Source: JBBQDZ01 sp038237515
GTDB lineage: Bacteria; Actinomycetota; Thermoleophilia; Gaiellales; Gaiellaceae
Assembly: GCA_038237515.1 (NCBI GenBank)
Contig: JBBRYP010000008.1
Span: forward strand, 1-64,000
DNA: 64,000 bases
Direction: 5' to 3'
The notes under the pieces: generated by a model
Database searches by the model: none
What the model was told of the DNA's origin: nothing
What the model saw: only the letters and a program-made list of their open reading frames with translations
Program-made: the position numbers and the translations under genes
In this document: one piece after another, positions 1-7,882 of the stretch
Layout: each line of letters begins with the position of its first letter
Position numbering within the stretch: the stretch's first letter is position 1

Positions 1-68
1 CGCCCCCCGAGACCCCCCGGCTGCCTACACCCTTCGAGGAGTTATCGCTGCGGCTTCGCCTCCGCTCC

Positions 69-93
69 AAGGGGGGAACGGAGTTCCCCCCTT
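69..93. terminator. Perfect GC hairpin, probable terminator
   Basis: Eleven-base arms (AAGGGGGGAAC and GTTCCCCCCTT) enclose a three-base loop. The hairpin lies about 100 bases beyond the 3' end of the first minus-strand gene, with no gene in between. It has the GGGGAAC/GTTCCCC stem seen beside several other gene ends in this window. There is only a two-base T run, so the strand it acts on is uncertain. The rest of bases 1-195 shows no convincing gene. Confidence 0.6.
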
Positions 94-195
94 CGCCCCC
101 TCCGGGCACATGCACTCGCCTACCGGCTCGTGCATACCAACCCCTCTCCATCCTCGCCGAGGAGGTTCTCTGGGCAGCCTCCCGAGCGAGCGGAG

Positions 196-345
196 CTAGC
201 GGCGCGCGGTCTTGCGGCGCTGGCCGAGCCAGTGCGTGAGCTCGCCGAGGGCGATCACCGTCACGAAGACGAGGCCGACGATGAGCATGCCGAGGATGAC
301 GTTCTTGCCCTCGGTGGCGGCGTCTGCGAGGAAGGCTGCCGGCAC
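196..345 (-). CDS. Small single-pass membrane protein, function unknown
   Basis: A 49-residue product with one strongly hydrophobic segment (about residues 15-37, GMLIVGLVFVTVIALGEL) followed by a basic C-terminus (GQRRKTARR), so a one-helix membrane protein with a cytoplasmic tail is likely. The GTG start at 345 is chosen because it sits 7 bases after a TAAAGT box, the spacing typical of leaderless transcripts here, and just after the stop of the upstream gene at 356. A longer reading frame to 420 would overlap that gene. I do not recognise the family. Confidence 0.55.
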   Translation of the reverse strand: MPAAFLADAATEGKNVILGMLIVGLVFVTVIALGELTHWLGQRRKTARR

Positions 346-355
346 GGCTGCGACT

Positions 356-895
356 TTAACCGACGCGGGCGCGGTGGGCGACGAGTGCGACGTCGAGCCG
401 CACTTCCCCCGCGAGCTCACGGGCGAGCGTCTCCAGGGGCTCCGGATCGCCCGCGGAGCGGAGGGTCTCGCGCGCCTCTTCTAGCTCGACGCTCGCGGCG
501 CCGAGAAGAGCGGCGGTCGCCGCCCAGACGGCGCCCTCCCCGGCGCGCGACTCGGCGCGAAGCTGGGCGCAGAGCGAGATCAGCTCGGCGAGATCGGCAA
601 CCGCCGTCACGTCCTCGTGCTCGGCGATCCGGACGAGCCCATGCGCGTAGAGGTAGTCGCCGAGGAGAAGCGCAGTGTCGCGGTCGCGCGGCCCGAAGAG
701 CCGCGAGCGCCCGTAGTGCAGGAGGTAGCCCTCGTAGATCGTCTCGAGCCCGAGCGCGAACCGCTCCTCGCCGAGTGGCGAGAAGATCGGGAGCAGTTCG
801 CGGCGATCGCCTGGGAGGAGCGCCTCGCCCCAGAGCGCGCTCTCGCGTACCGCCTCGTCGCTGATCGTCTCCCACACCCGGGGTGCCCCTAGCAC
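356..895 (-). CDS. Conserved-looking helical protein of unknown function
   Basis: A 179-residue, Ala/Leu/Glu-rich, probably all-helical soluble protein. The segment LLLGDYLYAHGLVRIAE loosely resembles the helix around the aspartates of polyprenyl synthases, but the DDxxD motifs are absent, so I assign no function. It begins with GTG and is immediately followed by the small membrane-protein gene, suggesting a two-gene unit. The TAG ending the restored frame of the upstream ankyrin remnant falls within its first two codons (GTGCTAG). Coding character (codon-position GC bias, sensible composition) supports it as real. Confidence 0.6.
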   Translation of the reverse strand: MLGAPRVWETISDEAVRESALWGEALLPGDRRELLPIFSPLGEERFALGLETIYEGYLLHYGRSRLFGPRDRDTALLLGDYLYAHGLVRIAEHEDVTAVADLAELISLCAQLRAESRAGEGAVWAATAALLGAASVELEEARETLRSAGDPEPLETLARELAGEVRLDVALVAHRARVG

Positions 896-1340
896 GCGAG
901 ACGACCGGCTCTTCCTCGATCGAGCTCGTCGCGCGTGCGCGCGCCGAACGTCATGGCGTCCTCCAGCGGAGTGCCGCCGGCGACGACCGCGCCGGCAGCT
1001 TCGATGTCAGCCCCGCGTCGAGCAGCGCGTCGAGGACCTCGACGTCGTTGCTGCTGATCGCCCAGTACAGCCGAGTCTCGGTATGCGGTCCCGCCAAGCG
1101 AGCGTTCACCTCTGCGCCGGCCGCCACCAGCGCCGCGAACGTGGCCGCCCCGTTCCGAAAGTGGCCCGGCCGGTCGCTCACGACGTGCAGCAAGGTGCGG
1201 GACATCTCGGCCGGATCGTGCTCGCAGCCCCCGAGCCGCATCTTGGCCAGCTCCGGGTTCTGATCCAGTAGCGTCCGCAGCGCCGGAAGATCACCGGCAT
1301 GGATGGCCGCCACGGCGGCGGCTGCGAGCGGATCCTCCAT
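889..1340 (-). pseudogene. Ankyrin-repeat protein, frameshifted and truncated
   Basis: The N-terminal 110 or so residues read as a standard actinobacterial ankyrin-repeat protein (AAAVAAIHAGDLPALRTLL, then RTLLHVVSDRPGHFRNG, then AALVAAGAEVNAR, then SSNDVEVLDALLDAG). After DALLDAG the frame turns to low-complexity sequence and stops at 951. In the next frame the expected continuation ADIEAAGAVVAGGTPLEDA appears immediately, so one base is missing from the GGGG run near position 1016. The restored frame continues only to a TAG at 889-891, losing the later repeats. ATG at 1340 is the likely start; GTG at 1355 is possible. The break could also be a sequencing or assembly error. Confidence 0.7.
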
Positions 1341-1423
1341 GGAGATTGTCTTCACCGCGCGACCGTAGCCGATGGTGTTAGCTCGAGCCGGGCAGCAATC
1401 GCCCCTACCCGCTACCCGGCCTC

Positions 1424-2686
1424 TCAGCCGTCGACGAACAGGCGGACCGCTTCGATCGTTCGATCGATCTCCTCCTCGCCGTGCGCGAGCGAGGGGAACC
1501 ACGCCTCGAACTGCGAGGGCGGTAGGTAGATGCCGCGCTCGAGCAGGAAGCGGAAGAGCTCGCCGTAGCGCTCGGTGTCGCAGGCGAGCGCGTCGTCGAA
1601 GTTCCGCACGGGGTCAGACCCCATGAAGAGGGTCAGCATCGCCCCGACGCGCTGGACCCAGCCGAACCGGGCGAGACCCTCCTCCAGCCGGGCGCCGCGG
1701 CGCTCGAGCTCCTCGTACGCCGCGGGATCACGCAGCCGGCGCAGCACCGTGAGTCCCGCCGCCGTGGCGAGCGGATTTCCGGACAGCGTGCCGGCCTGGT
1801 AGACCTCGCCCGAGGGTGCGAGGAGATCCATGATCTCGGCGCGGCCCCCGAAGGCTGCGAGCGGCAGCCCACCGCCGACGATCTTGCCGAGGATGGTCAG
1901 GTCGGCCTCGACGCCGTAGAGCTCCTGCGCGCCTCCCCGCGCCACCCGGAAGCCCGTGATCACCTCGTCGAAGACGAGGAGCGCGCCGCAGGCGTCGCAG
2001 AGCTCCCGCAATCCCTCGAGGAAGCCCGGCTGCGGCGGGACGACGCCCATGTTGCCGGCGACCGGCTCGACGAGGATGCAGGCGAGGTCCTCGCCGTAGC
2101 GAAGCACCGCGGCCGCCGCCGAGTCGAGGTCGTTGTAGGCGCTCACGACCGTGTCGGCGGTCGCCCCCGTCGGCACGCCCGGGCTGGACGGCAGCGACAG
2201 CGTCGCAAGCCCCGAGCCGGCGTCGGCGAGCAGCGCGTCCGCGTGGCCGTGGTAGGCGCCCGCGAACTTGAGGATCCGGTCGCGCCGCCTGAACGCGCGG
2301 GCGAGCCGGATCGCGGACATGGAGGCCTCGGTCCCCGACGACACGAGCCGTACCTTCTCGATCGACGGGAACGCGTCGACGATCTCGGCGGCGAGCTCTA
2401 CCTCGGCCTCGGTCGCCGCCCCGAAGCTCGTACCGTCGCGCGCGGCCCTCGTCACCGCCTCGACGACCTCCTCGTCGGCGTGCCCGAAGATCAGCGGGCC
2501 CCAGGAGCAGACCCAGTCGAGGTAGCGGCGCCCGTCGCTCGCCTCTAGGTACGCGCCCTGGGCGCGGCGGACGAAGAGCGGCTCGTCGAGCCCTACCGCG
2601 CGCATCGAGCGGACGGGCGAGTTGACCCCGCCGGGGATGACCTCGAGAGCGCGCCGGTACAGCTCGCTGCGGGCCCTCAGAGCCAG
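1424..2686 (-). CDS. hemL: Glutamate-1-semialdehyde 2,1-aminomutase
   Basis: PLP-dependent enzyme converting glutamate-1-semialdehyde to 5-aminolevulinate, the last step of the C5 pathway to tetrapyrroles. It has the N-terminal VIPGGVNSPVR signature, the SSGTEASMSAIRLAR cofactor loop, GAYHGHAD, VFDEVITGFR and the PLP-lysine segment ILGKIVGGGLPLAAFGG. It is the last gene of the operon and overlaps hemB. No ATG, GTG or TTG lies near the conserved N-terminus. The best start is CTG at 2686, eight bases after AAGGAG; a CTG at 2680 that overlaps the hemB stop is the alternative. From 2686 the product is 420 residues, normal for the family. Confidence 0.95.
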   Translation of the reverse strand: MALRARSELYRRALEVIPGGVNSPVRSMRAVGLDEPLFVRRAQGAYLEASDGRRYLDWVCSWGPLIFGHADEEVVEAVTRAARDGTSFGAATEAEVELAAEIVDAFPSIEKVRLVSSGTEASMSAIRLARAFRRRDRILKFAGAYHGHADALLADAGSGLATLSLPSSPGVPTGATADTVVSAYNDLDSAAAAVLRYGEDLACILVEPVAGNMGVVPPQPGFLEGLRELCDACGALLVFDEVITGFRVARGGAQELYGVEADLTILGKIVGGGLPLAAFGGRAEIMDLLAPSGEVYQAGTLSGNPLATAAGLTVLRRLRDPAAYEELERRGARLEEGLARFGWVQRVGAMLTLFMGSDPVRNFDDALACDTERYGELFRFLLERGIYLPPSQFEAWFPSLAHGEEEIDRTIEAVRLFVDG

Positions 2687-3636
2687 CCCGCGAGCTCCTT
2701 CGTCCAGTACGAGAAGACGATGTCTGCCCCCGCCCGCTTGATCGCCAGCAGCGACTCGAGCGCCGCCTGGCGCTCGTCGAGCCACCCGCGCGCCGCCGCG
2801 GCCTTCACCATCGCGTACTCGCCGGAGACGTTGTAGGCGGCCACCGGCAGGTCGAACTCGTCGCGCACCGCGGAGATCACGTCCAGGCAGGGGAGCGCCG
2901 GCTTCACCATCAGGACGTCCGCGCCCTCCGCCGCGTCGAGCTCGCACTCCCGCAGCGCCTCGCGGAGGTTCGCCGGGTCCATCTGGTAGGAGCGGCGGTC
3001 GCCGAAGGCGGGCGCCGAGTCGGCGGCCTCCCGGAAGGGCCCGTAGAAGGCGGAGGCGTACTTCGCCGAGTACGCGACGATCGGCGTCTCCTGGAAACCC
3101 CGGTCGTCGAGCGCCTCGCGGACCGCTCCGACGCGCCCGTCCATCATGTCGCTCGGGCAGACGGCGTCGGCGCCCGCCTCCGCGTGGCTCGCGGCCGCGC
3201 GGGCGATCAGCTCCAGCGACTCGTCGTTGTCGACCCCTCCGTCCCGGACTACGCCGCAGTGGCCGTGGTCGGTGTATTCGCAGAGGCAGACGTCGGTCAG
3301 CAGCAGCAGCTCGGGGAACCGCGGCCGCAGAGCCCGGAGGGCCCGCTGGACGATCCCGTCCTCCTCGTAGGCACCCGAGCCTTCCTCGTCCTTCGACTCG
3401 GGCAGCCCGAAGAGGAGGACGGCGGAGACGCCGAGCCGTACGAGCTCCTCGGTCTCCCGGAGGAGGTCGTCGACTGAGTGGCGACCGAGCGGCGGTAGCG
3501 CCTCGTTGCGCAACGTCTCGGGCGCCACGAAGAGCGGCATCACGAAGTCGGCCAGGTCGAGCCGCGTCTCGCGGACGAGGTCGCGCAGGGCGCCTGTGCG
3601 GCGCAGGCGGCGCAGGCGGACTTCGGGAAAGCTCAC
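2677..3636 (-). CDS. hemB: Porphobilinogen synthase (5-aminolevulinate dehydratase)
   Basis: Condenses two 5-aminolevulinate molecules to porphobilinogen, directly downstream of HemL in heme synthesis. At 319 residues it has normal length. It shows the zinc-site cysteines in DVCLCEYTDHGHCG and the two active-site lysines in VAYSAKYASAFYGPF and VLMVKPALPCLD. The GTG start overlaps the stop codon of the upstream ABC permease (GTGA), so the gene is translationally coupled to the transporter. Its own 3' end carries the ribosome-binding site and start region of hemL. Confidence 0.97.
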   Translation of the reverse strand: MSFPEVRLRRLRRTGALRDLVRETRLDLADFVMPLFVAPETLRNEALPPLGRHSVDDLLRETEELVRLGVSAVLLFGLPESKDEEGSGAYEEDGIVQRALRALRPRFPELLLLTDVCLCEYTDHGHCGVVRDGGVDNDESLELIARAAASHAEAGADAVCPSDMMDGRVGAVREALDDRGFQETPIVAYSAKYASAFYGPFREAADSAPAFGDRRSYQMDPANLREALRECELDAAEGADVLMVKPALPCLDVISAVRDEFDLPVAAYNVSGEYAMVKAAAARGWLDERQAALESLLAIKRAGADIVFSYWTKELAGWL

Positions 3637-4961
3637 GCGGACAATCTACGCGCTGCCAGCCGCGCGAACGCCCCGAAGATCGCGCACAACCCGAGCAGCC
3701 AGAGAGCCTCCCGGCCCACCGACGCCCACGGGCTCACGTCGTAGAGCGCGGAGCTGAAGAACCGCACCGAGTGGGCGAACGGGAAGGCGTCGCTCACCCA
3801 GCCCGCGGGCGGCACGATCTCTCGGGGGACGAGGCCGAGGAAGACGATCGGGAGGACGAGGAGGAGCGCGACGAGCGAGGCCGAGCGCGCCTCGCGCGCG
3901 AGCGCCCCGAGCAGCGCGCCGATCGCCCCGAGGCTCGCGCCGGCGAGGGCGAGGCCGACCAGGAGCAGCGGCAGCCGCTGCCACGGCTCGCCGCCCGTGA
4001 CCCCGCCGACCTGGATCACGACGCCGAAGCAGAGCGCGACCGCGAAGCCCAGCACGAGCGCGACAGACGCCGCGAGCGCGATCTTCGCCGCGACGAGCTC
4101 CCACAGTCGCACGAGCCCACGCGAGAGCCGGCCGATCACGTTCTCGTCGCGCTCGGCTGCGAGCGCGCCGGCCGCCAGCATCAGCGTCAGAAAGCTGATC
4201 GTCAGCGCGAGCGCGTAGGACTGCACCTGCGCGGAAAGCGCCCAGGAGCGGCCGTGGTCGGAGGATTCGTCCAGCTCGATCGGATGGGCCGTCGCACGGA
4301 TGGCGTCGTCCGTGAGCGAGAGAGCGAGGCGCGCGTCGTGGACGAAGTCGCGGAGGCGGTCGAGGCGGGGCCCGCGCGGCAGGGTGCGAAGAACACGGTC
4401 GGCGCCGTCCAGGCCGAGCACGTGGAAGCGGCGCCCGATCACGACGCCGCTGCCGCCGTGAAGGAGCAGATCGACGTAGACGAGGTCGTTGTCGATGAAC
4501 GCTGTCTGGAGCTTGCGGTTGAGCGTGTAGACGAGCGCCTGCACCTGCTGGCGAACGCGCGGCGTGATCCCGCCCACCGTCGTTCGAAGCACGAGTCGCG
4601 GGCTCCGGACGCCGCTCTTCAGGTCCTCGACGAACCCGGCGGGAATGGTCAACGAGGCCACGATGCGACCGCTCCGAAGCTCACGCGCCGCCTCGTCCCC
4701 GCTCAGGCGGACGAGCCGGACGTTCCGGCTCACTTCGTTGATCGTCGTGTCGACGTGGAAGGTCTCGCCGGAGACGACGAGCGTCTTCGGCAGGTTCGCC
4801 TCGTCGACGAGAGCGACGCGCGGCTTGGCGTTCGCGTAGCCCGCGGTGAGGCCGATCAGGAGCGCGATCACGATCGGGTAGGCAAGCAGCACGCCGAGCA
4901 GGAGCGGCGAGCGGCGCAGGATCAGGAGGTCCTTCCGCAGGAGGAGGAGGACGTTCCTCAC
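3633..4961 (-). CDS. ABC-2 type exporter permease
   Basis: A 442-residue membrane protein with the ABC-2 layout: one N-terminal helix (about residues 18-40), a large extracytoplasmic region of roughly 200 residues, then about five helices. Export driven by the adjacent ATPase is expected; the substrate is unknown. GTG at 4961 overlaps the ATPase stop (GTGA), and its own stop overlaps the hemB start in the same way. Sharing an overlapping transcript with two heme-synthesis genes hints at a link to tetrapyrrole or cytochrome metabolism, but this is inference from position only. Confidence 0.85.
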   Translation of the reverse strand: MRNVLLLLRKDLLILRRSPLLLGVLLAYPIVIALLIGLTAGYANAKPRVALVDEANLPKTLVVSGETFHVDTTINEVSRNVRLVRLSGDEAARELRSGRIVASLTIPAGFVEDLKSGVRSPRLVLRTTVGGITPRVRQQVQALVYTLNRKLQTAFIDNDLVYVDLLLHGGSGVVIGRRFHVLGLDGADRVLRTLPRGPRLDRLRDFVHDARLALSLTDDAIRATAHPIELDESSDHGRSWALSAQVQSYALALTISFLTLMLAAGALAAERDENVIGRLSRGLVRLWELVAAKIALAASVALVLGFAVALCFGVVIQVGGVTGGEPWQRLPLLLVGLALAGASLGAIGALLGALAREARSASLVALLLVLPIVFLGLVPREIVPPAGWVSDAFPFAHSVRFFSSALYDVSPWASVGREALWLLGLCAIFGAFARLAARRLSA

Positions 4962-5626
4962 GCGAGCGCCTCCGCGGCCTCCGAAGCCTCGTACTCCGCG
5001 ATCGTGCCCTCGAAGCCGAGGGCGCCGTCGAGCAGCACGGCGACACGGTCGGCGAGGGAGTGGAGCTCCTCGACGTTCTGGGTCACGTAGACGACCGCTC
5101 CACCGTGCTCCCGCACCCCGGCCGCCATCTCCCAGAGCCGCCGCCGCTGCCGGGGGTCGAGCGCCGCAGTCGGCTCGTCGAGCAACAGGACGTCTGGGTC
5201 GCCGAGCAGCGAGATCGCGAGGTTCAGCCGCTGCCGGTTTCCCACCGAGAGCGTGGAGCTCGACCGCTCCTCGCGCGGGAGCTCGAAGCGCGCCAGTAGC
5301 TCCGCAGCCGCGGCGGTCGGATCGGCCTCGCCCTCGAGGCGGGCGAAGAGCTCGAGGTTCTCTCGAGCCGTGAGCCGGCCGTAGTGCGCCGTCCGTTGCG
5401 GCATCCATCCGACTCGCACGCCGTCACGGCAGCGCACCTGCCCGCCGGAGGGCTCGAGAGAGCCGGCGAGGATCGCGAGCAGCGTCGACTTCCCCGCGCC
5501 GTTCGGGCCGATCAGCGCGAGCACCTCGCCGGGCAGGACGTCGAGATCGGTGGGGCGCAGCGCCACGTGGTCGCCGAACCGCCGCGAGACGCCGCGCGCG
5601 CAGAGAAGCGGCTCTGCGGCGCTCAA
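4958..5626 (-). CDS. ABC transporter ATP-binding protein
   Basis: A 222-residue nucleotide-binding subunit with Walker A GPNGAGKST, a Q-loop (GWMPQRT), signature TLSVGNRQRLNLA (degenerate from LSGGQ), Walker B DVLLLDEPTAALDP and a switch glutamine where histidine is more usual (VVYVTQNVEE). The start is TTG at 5626, overlapping the upstream stop as TTGA. It pairs with the ABC-2 permease that overlaps its 3' end. CcmA-like drug or heme exporter ATPases are the nearest group by eye; the substrate cannot be read from the sequence. Confidence 0.9.
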   Translation of the reverse strand: MSAAEPLLCARGVSRRFGDHVALRPTDLDVLPGEVLALIGPNGAGKSTLLAILAGSLEPSGGQVRCRDGVRVGWMPQRTAHYGRLTARENLELFARLEGEADPTAAAAELLARFELPREERSSSTLSVGNRQRLNLAISLLGDPDVLLLDEPTAALDPRQRRRLWEMAAGVREHGGAVVYVTQNVEELHSLADRVAVLLDGALGFEGTIAEYEASEAAEALA

Positions 5627-6840
5627 CGGGTGAGCGCCGCAGGGGGTTCCGGCGGTACGACGGACACCGTCGGCGCCTCCGGCGCGGGCTCCACCTCGAC
5701 CGGCAGCGGCATCGTCGCCCCCGTCCACGGCTCGAGCGCGACGCGCTCGGCGAAGAACTCCCAGGTCGCGCGCCCCGCTGCGAGGAGCGGCAGCGCCACG
5801 AGCACCCCCGGCAGACCGTAGATCTCACCGCCCGCGAGGAGCCCGAAGATGACGAGGAGCGGGTGCAGCCGCAGCGCGCTCCCCATCACGTTGGGTATGA
5901 CGATGTGGCCCTCGATCTGGTGGATCGCGAGGAAGAGCAGAGCCACCCAAAGCGCCGCCAACGGGTGCACGACGATCGCGTACAGGAGCGGCGGGACCGA
6001 GCCCAGCCATGGCCCGAGGTAGGGGATCAGCTCGGTCACGGCAACCCAGGAGCCGAAGAGGATCGCGTTGCGGTTGCCGCCCGGAAGCCAGCCGAGGATG
6101 CCGAGCAGCCAGAGCCCGAGCCCGGCGCTGACGCCGATGATCAGCGAGACGAGGAGCTGCGCCTTCACGTAGCCCGCGACCGCCGACTCGACGCGCTCGA
6201 GCAGCGACTGCGAGCCGAGGCGAGGCGGAAAGCGGCGGTTGATCCCGCGCGAGAGGCGCTCCATGTCGAGGAGCATGTAGACCGAGATCACGACGACGAG
6301 GACGAACGCGAAGAGGGCCTTCCCGATCGAGATCGCCGCTCCCTCGACGAAGCGAACGACGCGGTGCGTGTACTTCCCGACGTCCTTCTCGCGAATCTGG
6401 CGGGCCAGCCGGTGCCCCCGGTCACGGACCTTGATCGACTTCAGCCCGTGTTCGTCGAGCCAGATCTGGAGGCGGTCGACGTCGCGGTCAGCGTCCGTCT
6501 GGCGGGTCTGTCCATGCCTGACCGTAAAGTACGAGTCAACCCGATTTGCAGCCGTCCTCGTATGGCTGACGACCACCGTTGCGAGCGCGACGATGGCGAC
6601 GATCACCGCAGTCAGGAAGCCCAGATACACGAGCGCCACGGCGAACCCGCGAGGCACCTTCGTCCGGGTCACCCCGCGAACGGGCGGACTCAACAGGATC
6701 GCGATCAGGCCGGCGACGAGGAAGAGGAAGACGACCTGACGCACCGCGCCCGCCACCACCCAGACCCCGACGAGCAGCAGCGGCAGTCCGACGAGCTGAA
6801 TCCAACGGGGGACCTGGATCGTCGTCGCCCGTCCGGGCAT
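5623..6840 (-). CDS. AI-2E family (PerM-like) transporter
   Basis: A 405-residue integral membrane protein with paired N-terminal helices (PLLLVGVWVVAGAV and VFLFLVAGLIAILL), a soluble middle region and a C-terminal helical bundle with ELIPYLGPWLGSVPP and HQIEGHIVIPNVMG, both typical of the PerM/AI-2E family. Members include the AI-2 exporter TqsA and sodium/proton antiporters; the substrate here is unknown. ATG at 6840 is preferred over ATG at 6849 because it lies 7 bases after a TACGAT box, so this is probably the leaderless first gene of the operon reaching hemL. Confidence 0.88.
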   Translation of the reverse strand: MPGRATTIQVPRWIQLVGLPLLLVGVWVVAGAVRQVVFLFLVAGLIAILLSPPVRGVTRTKVPRGFAVALVYLGFLTAVIVAIVALATVVVSHTRTAANRVDSYFTVRHGQTRQTDADRDVDRLQIWLDEHGLKSIKVRDRGHRLARQIREKDVGKYTHRVVRFVEGAAISIGKALFAFVLVVVISVYMLLDMERLSRGINRRFPPRLGSQSLLERVESAVAGYVKAQLLVSLIIGVSAGLGLWLLGILGWLPGGNRNAILFGSWVAVTELIPYLGPWLGSVPPLLYAIVVHPLAALWVALLFLAIHQIEGHIVIPNVMGSALRLHPLLVIFGLLAGGEIYGLPGVLVALPLLAAGRATWEFFAERVALEPWTGATMPLPVEVEPAPEAPTVSVVPPEPPAALTR

Positions 6841-7038
6841 GCGGGTCATCGTACAGCGGCCGTCCGCCGCCTCCGCCCACCCGCCTGGGACTGGTCGTTC
6901 GGCGCGGAAGGGGCGCTCGCTCTCGAACGTCACGAAGTCGAGCCGGAAACCGAGTTCCGGCCCACACTGGCGCTGTCACGAATCGACGGCGAAGCGCCCG
7001 CGTTGAATCGCAGGACGACCTCGGATACGGTGCCCGGG

Positions 7039-7830
7039 ATGGCGAGCCGAAGCGTGCCTGCACTGCCTCGGCAAGCCGCCCGCCGTCATGCCGTCCGACG
7101 CGCCCAGGCCGCCCGGCGCGCCCGGCGCCTTGCGCTCGTGGTCGTGCTCGGCGTGGTGTTCCTCGTGACCCTGCTTCTCACCGCTTTCGGCTCCGGCGGC
7201 GGGAGCGCGACGACGCGACCCGTTCAGCCCGCGCCGGCGCGGCCGGGTGGGTCAGCCCCGCCGGAGCCCCTCGTGGTCGCCCAGCAAGGAGCGCTTCAGC
7301 TCCAGCTACCGATCTCGCAGTCGCTCGTCACGGCGATCGCCTACCACGGCCCGGGCGACGGTGCGCTCGCCCTCGCGCCGGCGGGGCGCCAGGCGAACGA
7401 GGGAGTCTTCGGGCGCCTCGGGCGCAAGCTCTTCGGCGGCGACGGAAGCGGCCTGCCCTACTATCTGCTGGGCGGCGAAGGCCCCTCGACCGGCGCTCTC
7501 GACGTCGGGGCTCCGACCGGCACGGACGTCTATGCCCCGGTCGACGGATCCGTGATCGCGATCTCACCGTTCGTGCTCGACGGCCGGCGCTACGGCGCCG
7601 AGATCCAGATCGCCCCGGCCGAGACGCCGTCGTTCGTCGTCTCGCTGACGAGGCTCCGGGCCGATCCGGCCCTCAACGTCGGCTCGGCGGTCGTCTCCGG
7701 ACGCTCCAAGATCGGCACCGTCCTGGATCTCTCCGCCGTCGAGCGGCAGGCTCTCGCCCGCTATACGCGCGACGCCGGAAACCACGTGACGGTGGAGGTT
7801 CGCCCGGCCGCTTCGACCGGGCTGAACTGA
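7039..7830 (+). CDS. Membrane-anchored M23-like (LytM fold) protein lacking the metal-site His-Asp motif
   Basis: A 263-residue protein with an Arg-rich cytoplasmic N-terminus, one membrane helix (about residues 34-52), a Pro/Ala/Gly-rich linker and a C-terminal domain containing STGALDVGAPTGTDVYAPVDGSVIAI, the beta-strand pattern of LytM/M23 peptidases. The usual HxxxD is not complete: no histidine precedes the Asp. It is therefore probably a catalytically inactive scaffold or activator, like other degenerate LytM proteins. ATG at 7039 lies 7 bases after TACGGT (7026-7031), consistent with leaderless expression. It is divergent from the PerM gene and followed by a YmdB-like gene. Confidence 0.75.
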   Translation: MASRSVPALPRQAARRHAVRRAQAARRARRLALVVVLGVVFLVTLLLTAFGSGGGSATTRPVQPAPARPGGSAPPEPLVVAQQGALQLQLPISQSLVTAIAYHGPGDGALALAPAGRQANEGVFGRLGRKLFGGDGSGLPYYLLGGEGPSTGALDVGAPTGTDVYAPVDGSVIAISPFVLDGRRYGAEIQIAPAETPSFVVSLTRLRADPALNVGSAVVSGRSKIGTVLDLSAVERQALARYTRDAGNHVTVEVRPAASTGLN

Positions 7831-7882
7831 CCGCCGCCGACACTCCACCCGCCCGGAGCGGGACTGGCGAAGGCGTGGCGAC

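Noticed and set aside
112..136. ATGCAC...GTGCAT inverted repeat near the left edge
   Set aside because: Six-base arms with a 13-base loop are expected by chance; no gene start nearby to give it meaning.
1610..1622. GGGGTCAGACCCC palindrome inside hemL, resembling the REP core
   Set aside because: It encodes SDPVRN at a place where HemL proteins normally have a similar sequence, and it lacks the GACATGTC arms, so it is probably coincidence.
3771..5090. Long open frame antisense to the ABC permease and ATPase
   Set aside because: Product is Arg/Asp/Glu low-complexity, typical of the complement of GC-rich coding DNA; the minus-strand genes have clear motifs.
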